A stretch of DNA of 62,246 bases. Origin: Bifidobacterium breve. GTDB taxonomy: Bacteria > Actinomycetota > Acidimicrobiia > IMCC26256 > JAENVU01. Every line of letters starts with the position of its first letter. Position 1 is the stretch's first letter. Of this stretch, positions 59,568 to 62,246 are shown in pieces. The translations under genes were made by a program, and so were the position numbers. The stretch is from the NCBI GenBank assembly GCA_945865605.1, contig CAMBEL010000007.1, positions 1-62,246 of the forward strand, written 5' to 3'. The notes below the pieces were generated by a model. The model saw only the letters and a program-made list of their open reading frames with translations, was not told the DNA's origin and did not search any database.

Positions 59568-61091
59568 TCAGCCCTTCAGGAGTTGTGGTCTGGCGTAACC
59601 CTCAAGCGCCTTGCGGTCGGCCTCCAGCGCGAAGCCAGCATCGATTGCCGCGTCAACCACTTTGTTGTACGCCTTCATATACGCCTTGCGGGTCGGGTAC
59701 AGCTCGGCGAGGCGTTCTGCGACCATCGGATTGGTCGATCCCGACAGCATGCAGATGATCTGACCGCTCGGACCCTGAACCCCCGAGAGCACTTGTGCGG
59801 GAACATCAACCGAGGGCGTGCGTATACCGCCATGCGCTATTCCATCATCGTCTCTGCTGATGACAGGCGCTGCGCCCTCTACAAGCGCGAGTCGTGGTGC
59901 GGTGGGTGGAGCCACCCCGTCTGCCACCCACGCGACCAAGTGACGGAATGCCGCCTTGGCGACGATGTGCAATGGACCGTCGTTGATTGGAACACCGCAA
60001 TCGATCGCATCGGCGGTCGTTCCACCCATTAGATGCCGGTCAGCGTGCGCCGTTCCCGCGACTTCCCACAGGCGGAACATGTCGTTGTCCGGTTGCCGCG
60101 CCGCCACGGAACCAAGAACTCCTACGACATCGTTTTCGGCCTGGAGATCGAGAACCGGAACCTTGGAGTCTGCACGAAAGATCGTTGGTGTCCCACCGAT
60201 GGACCTCGAAATGTCAGCGCTCTCCCCTGCTACGGGTAACGGGAACGCGGATGCTCCCCTGCTGTGCACAAAAAAGCCGTCGAAGATCTCAGTCAGCGGC
60301 TGAACTCCGTTGATGTATGTCACGAGTGCGAACGCCGACTGCGACTCTCCCGATGCGATGACGTGTGACACATCGAGGTTAGGAGCGACTGATCCTTCGC
60401 GGACCACCCGCGCGACCTGGGTGAATATGTCATTTGCATACGCGTCACCAGGGTGCTTTAACGATCCATAACGAGCCGGATCGATAGCCTTGAGGCCGCG
60501 ACCCGCGTCCCCTGCGCCAGGCACGTTGACGCGTACAAGCACGGGACCGCCCTCTATACCGAGAGCTTGCGCTGAGACCCCAACCCATACATGGCCTTGC
60601 CGTTCGATCTCTTCGCGAAGCGTGTTGAACTCTGGGTCCGCATCGACACCGCCGCTCACGTTCAACCATTCGAGGACAACTACGCCACTCGCGTCCGAAG
60701 CGCGTTTCGGTCGCCGCACGACAATGCGCGTTCGGTAGTCCGCAGCGGTGCCGCTCTCGAGAGACCACTCTCCATTTCCTGTCAATGGTTCGGGTGAGCG
60801 ATAGGAAGTCGCTGTACCTGCGGCGGTGTATTCCTCTTCGACATATCCAGGTGCCGGTTCGTAAGGGGCCGGGGAACCGACGAATACGCCCTTGCCGGCA
60901 GTCAATGGCCCAGTCAATTTGGCCGCGAGTCCTTTGGGGCGGGTTGCGTTTGTGGTGCGCGTACTGCCAGAGGTGCCCTTGCTTCCCGATGCATCACTAC
61001 TGCCGTCTTGCGAGCAAGCACCGAGCGCGAGCGCGATTGCAACGAGAAGCGCGAGTAACACAGAGCGATTAGAAGTCGTATGTGATCGCAT
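59568..61091 (-). CDS. Large alpha/beta-hydrolase-domain lipoprotein (abhydrolase_10-like)
   Basis: A 507-residue lipoprotein. ATG 61091 gives a signal peptide (SVLLALLVAIALAL) and lipobox LGAC. A Ser/Gly/Thr-rich spacer follows, then a large alpha/beta-hydrolase-like domain: VVLEWLNVSGG, nucleophile region VIASGESQSAFAL, and a histidine near VAGTAHADRH. It resembles the uncharacterised actinobacterial family with an 'alpha/beta hydrolase domain' name. A longer upstream start would remove the signal peptide from the N terminus. Extracytoplasmic esterase is a fair guess; the substrate is unknown. Confidence 0.83.
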   Translation of the reverse strand: MRSHTTSNRSVLLALLVAIALALGACSQDGSSDASGSKGTSGSTRTTNATRPKGLAAKLTGPLTAGKGVFVGSPAPYEPAPGYVEEEYTAAGTATSYRSPEPLTGNGEWSLESGTAADYRTRIVVRRPKRASDASGVVVLEWLNVSGGVDADPEFNTLREEIERQGHVWVGVSAQALGIEGGPVLVRVNVPGAGDAGRGLKAIDPARYGSLKHPGDAYANDIFTQVARVVREGSVAPNLDVSHVIASGESQSAFALVTYINGVQPLTEIFDGFFVHSRGASAFPLPVAGESADISRSIGGTPTIFRADSKVPVLDLQAENDVVGVLGSVAARQPDNDMFRLWEVAGTAHADRHLMGGTTADAIDCGVPINDGPLHIVAKAAFRHLVAWVADGVAPPTAPRLALVEGAAPVISRDDDGIAHGGIRTPSVDVPAQVLSGVQGPSGQIICMLSGSTNPMVAERLAELYPTRKAYMKAYNKVVDAAIDAGFALEADRKALEGYARPQLLKG

Positions 61092-61159
61092 CCGGCGAAT
61101 CGTACGGCACAGGCTTTCTAGAGTGGTGGCGGCAAATCGATGATGGAAACGACGGTGGT

Positions 61160-61502
61160 CTCGGAGGTAGTAATCAAGCCCCATCCTTCAACTTGCTCGA
61201 CGACAACGATGCCGAGGTATCGCTGTCCGACTTCGCGGGATCACAGGTGATCCTGTACGCATACCTCGCAGCAATGACTCTGGCTGCGCGACGGGATCAC
61301 CTTTCCAGTGTTGTCCGATCCCGACAAAGAGGTCCTCGCGGAGTAGGGCTCATTCGGCGAGAAGAAGATGTGCGGCAAGACCGTGACCGGCGTGATTCGC
61401 TCAATATTTGTCATTGACCCAACGGGAAAGATCGAAGTTGCGCAGTACAACGTGCGCTCCAAGGGCAATGTTGAGAAACTTCGCCACGAACTAGGGATCT
61501 AG
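61160..61502 (+). pseudogene. bcp: Decayed thioredoxin-dependent peroxiredoxin (Bcp/PrxQ)
   Basis: Two pieces of one Bcp protein in different frames. The N-terminal piece reads QAPSFNLLDDNDAEVSLSDF then VILYAYLAAMT (61175-61280). The C-terminal piece reads GITFPVLSDPDKEVLAE, an in-frame TAG where Tyr is usual, GSFGEKKMCGKTVTGVIRS, VIDPTGKIEVAQYNV, and KLRHELGI before the true stop at 61500-61502. The central block with the peroxidatic cysteine (PGCT region) and about 45-50 further residues is missing. No intact start is seen. Internal deletion, frameshift and nonsense change together mean a dead gene. Confidence 0.9.
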
Positions 61503-61525
61503 CCCCCGCAAGCTACGTTTTATTC

Positions 61526-61927
61526 ATGGCAAAAGCGCAGATCCAGGAACTCATTGGCGTCTACAACGCCGACGGTGGATTCCGCGGCGAGTTTGCGTAC
61601 CTATTTGGGCGGCTCCGTAAGACCCTCCACTGCGAACTCTGCGACATCACCCATTCACCTGTGCGACGCAAGCGAGAATGGGATCTGTTCACATCGACCA
61701 TGCCCGTGCCGTTCACCCTGCTGCACAAGAACGAACTTGATGGCTTGCCAGACAAGATTGTTCACATGGCGCTGAAATCCCTACCGTGTGTGATCGCAGT
61801 AACTGATGGCGACCCAGTGGTGTTGATGTCCACGACTGACCTGGCAAAAGCCCGAAGTGACGTCGCCATCTTCGATGGGATTCTCAGGAACAAGATCGTC
61901 GCTCACCAACTGGAGCTACCCAGCTAG
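61526..61927 (+). CDS. Conserved-looking small protein with CxxC, unknown
   Basis: A 133-residue soluble protein. It begins with an amphipathic stretch (IQELIGVYNADGGFRGEFAYLFG), then a CELCDITH motif with a CxxC pair (residues about 36-39), LHKNELDGLPDKIVH, and beta-strand-like repeats ending with KIVAHQLELPS. I do not recognise a family. The CxxC plus His could bind a metal or act in redox. It directly follows the dead peroxiredoxin gene. Confidence 0.68.
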   Translation: MAKAQIQELIGVYNADGGFRGEFAYLFGRLRKTLHCELCDITHSPVRRKREWDLFTSTMPVPFTLLHKNELDGLPDKIVHMALKSLPCVIAVTDGDPVVLMSTTDLAKARSDVAIFDGILRNKIVAHQLELPS

Positions 61928-62068
61928 ATCAGCCACTTCTTCTACCGGTTAGACCACAGATAACGCACGCCTCACTGCAGCCAAACGAGGCTCACCTCGA
62001 CAAGTGAACCAATGATGAAGGTCGCGGCTCCGGCTCCGGTCCAATGATCGCTCGCTACAGCAGGTGCT

Positions 62069-62246
62069 GTGGCCGCCAAGCCATCATTGAACACCGGCAT
62101 CATTGCAGCGGTCGTAGCAGTAGCTTTGATATTTGGTCTTTTTCTTCTGATTGAGAGTGGCAGCAAAAACGAAGCCGACACAGGTGTCGAGCCAACGGAT
62201 TACCAAACCTGCCCCGAGGATTACCCACTTAAGGGTAATCAGTCAG
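62069..62246 (+). CDS. Membrane-anchored protein with sunset-domain-like start, cut by window end
   Basis: From GTG 62069 the frame stays open to the end of the window (59 codons). A membrane helix IIAAVVAVALIFGLFLLIE is followed by an acidic spacer and YQTCPEDYPLKGNQS. This resembles the opening of the 'sunset' domain (CPxxxPIKGN) found at the ends of actinobacterial membrane proteins. The start is tentative and the C terminus is missing. Confidence 0.5.
   Translation, partial: MAAKPSLNTGIIAAVVAVALIFGLFLLIESGSKNEADTGVEPTDYQTCPEDYPLKGNQS

Noticed and set aside
61972-62181. A 69-codon minus-strand frame at the right end
   Set aside because: The opposite strand encodes a membrane helix followed by a sunset-like CPEDYPLKGN, a better explanation.
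1-62246. CRISPR arrays, tRNA/rRNA genes, transposases, integrases or prophage
   Set aside because: None found by reading both strands; the holin-X-like gene is a chromosomal envelope gene, not a phage marker.

Overview
The window is a gene-dense stretch of bacterial chromosome, moderately GC-rich by eye. It most likely comes from an actinobacterium near class Acidimicrobiia; this is inferred from gene content, not measured. The supporting content is a one-piece FbiC (CofG+CofH) F420 precursor synthase, a MarP-type membrane protease, the CtaA/CtaB haem A pair beside an ABC-2 exporter, a mycobacterial-type transaldolase, actinobacterial holin-X, AtsA-type sulfatases, and several acyl-CoA enzymes. 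I found no rRNA, tRNA, CRISPR array, transposase or phage genes. Genes are packed tightly: same-strand genes often overlap by ATGA or GTGA, and most convergent pairs are separated by about 11 bp or less.

Layout. 0-2.7 kb (+): a cytosolic PRC/MgtE-N/CBS protein and an NRAMP metal transporter. 2.7-10.7 kb (-): an acyl-CoA ligase, an ADP-forming acyl-CoA synthetase split into two genes, a PBP4-type carboxypeptidase, three tiny envelope genes, TrmI and MarP. The acyl-CoA ligase is bracketed by two copies of a 49-bp element. 10.8-21.3 kb (+): a cytosolic GH84 hexosaminidase/GT2/NagA operon, then transketolase, transaldolase, 6-phosphogluconolactonase, FbiC and a PfkB kinase. 21.4-25.1 kb (-): glycolate oxidase GlcDEF and a small helical protein. 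25.2-27.9 kb: a cysteine-cluster protein, a DinB/TIGR03084-like protein, an SDR and a GroES-like protein. 27.9-32.3 kb: CtaB, a TlpA-like lipoprotein, an ABC exporter and a polyprenyl synthase. 32.3-43.4 kb: an acyl-CoA dehydrogenase, a Tat-exported amidohydrolase lipoprotein, a 5'-3' exonuclease, a K+ channel, NlpC/P60, CtaA, CapA, TypA and a carboxymuconolactone decarboxylase-like protein.

43.4-49.9 kb is a catabolic block. It has an operon of alpha/beta hydrolase, PhnZ/MIOX-like HD-domain putative diiron oxygenase and DAO-family flavoenzyme, followed on the other strand by a PPOX-type flavoprotein, an EthD-like protein and an Old-Yellow-Enzyme/dienoyl-CoA-reductase-type enzyme. 50.0-59.5 kb is a sulfatase island in which every gene flips strand: a LamG-type secreted protein, two AtsA-like FGly sulfatases without signal peptides, a membrane sulfatase-fold protein, and an alkylsulfatase-like protein with altered metal ligands. 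59.6-62.2 kb holds a large alpha/beta-hydrolase lipoprotein, a decayed peroxiredoxin (Bcp) pseudogene, an unknown CxxC protein and a partial membrane-anchored protein.

The strongest candidates for unusual biology are the hydrolase/HD-oxygenase/flavin-oxidase operon, the 49-bp repeat around the acyl-CoA ligase, the cytosolic GH84-GT2-NagA operon, and the placement of 6-phosphogluconolactonase directly before FbiC without zwf/opcA.
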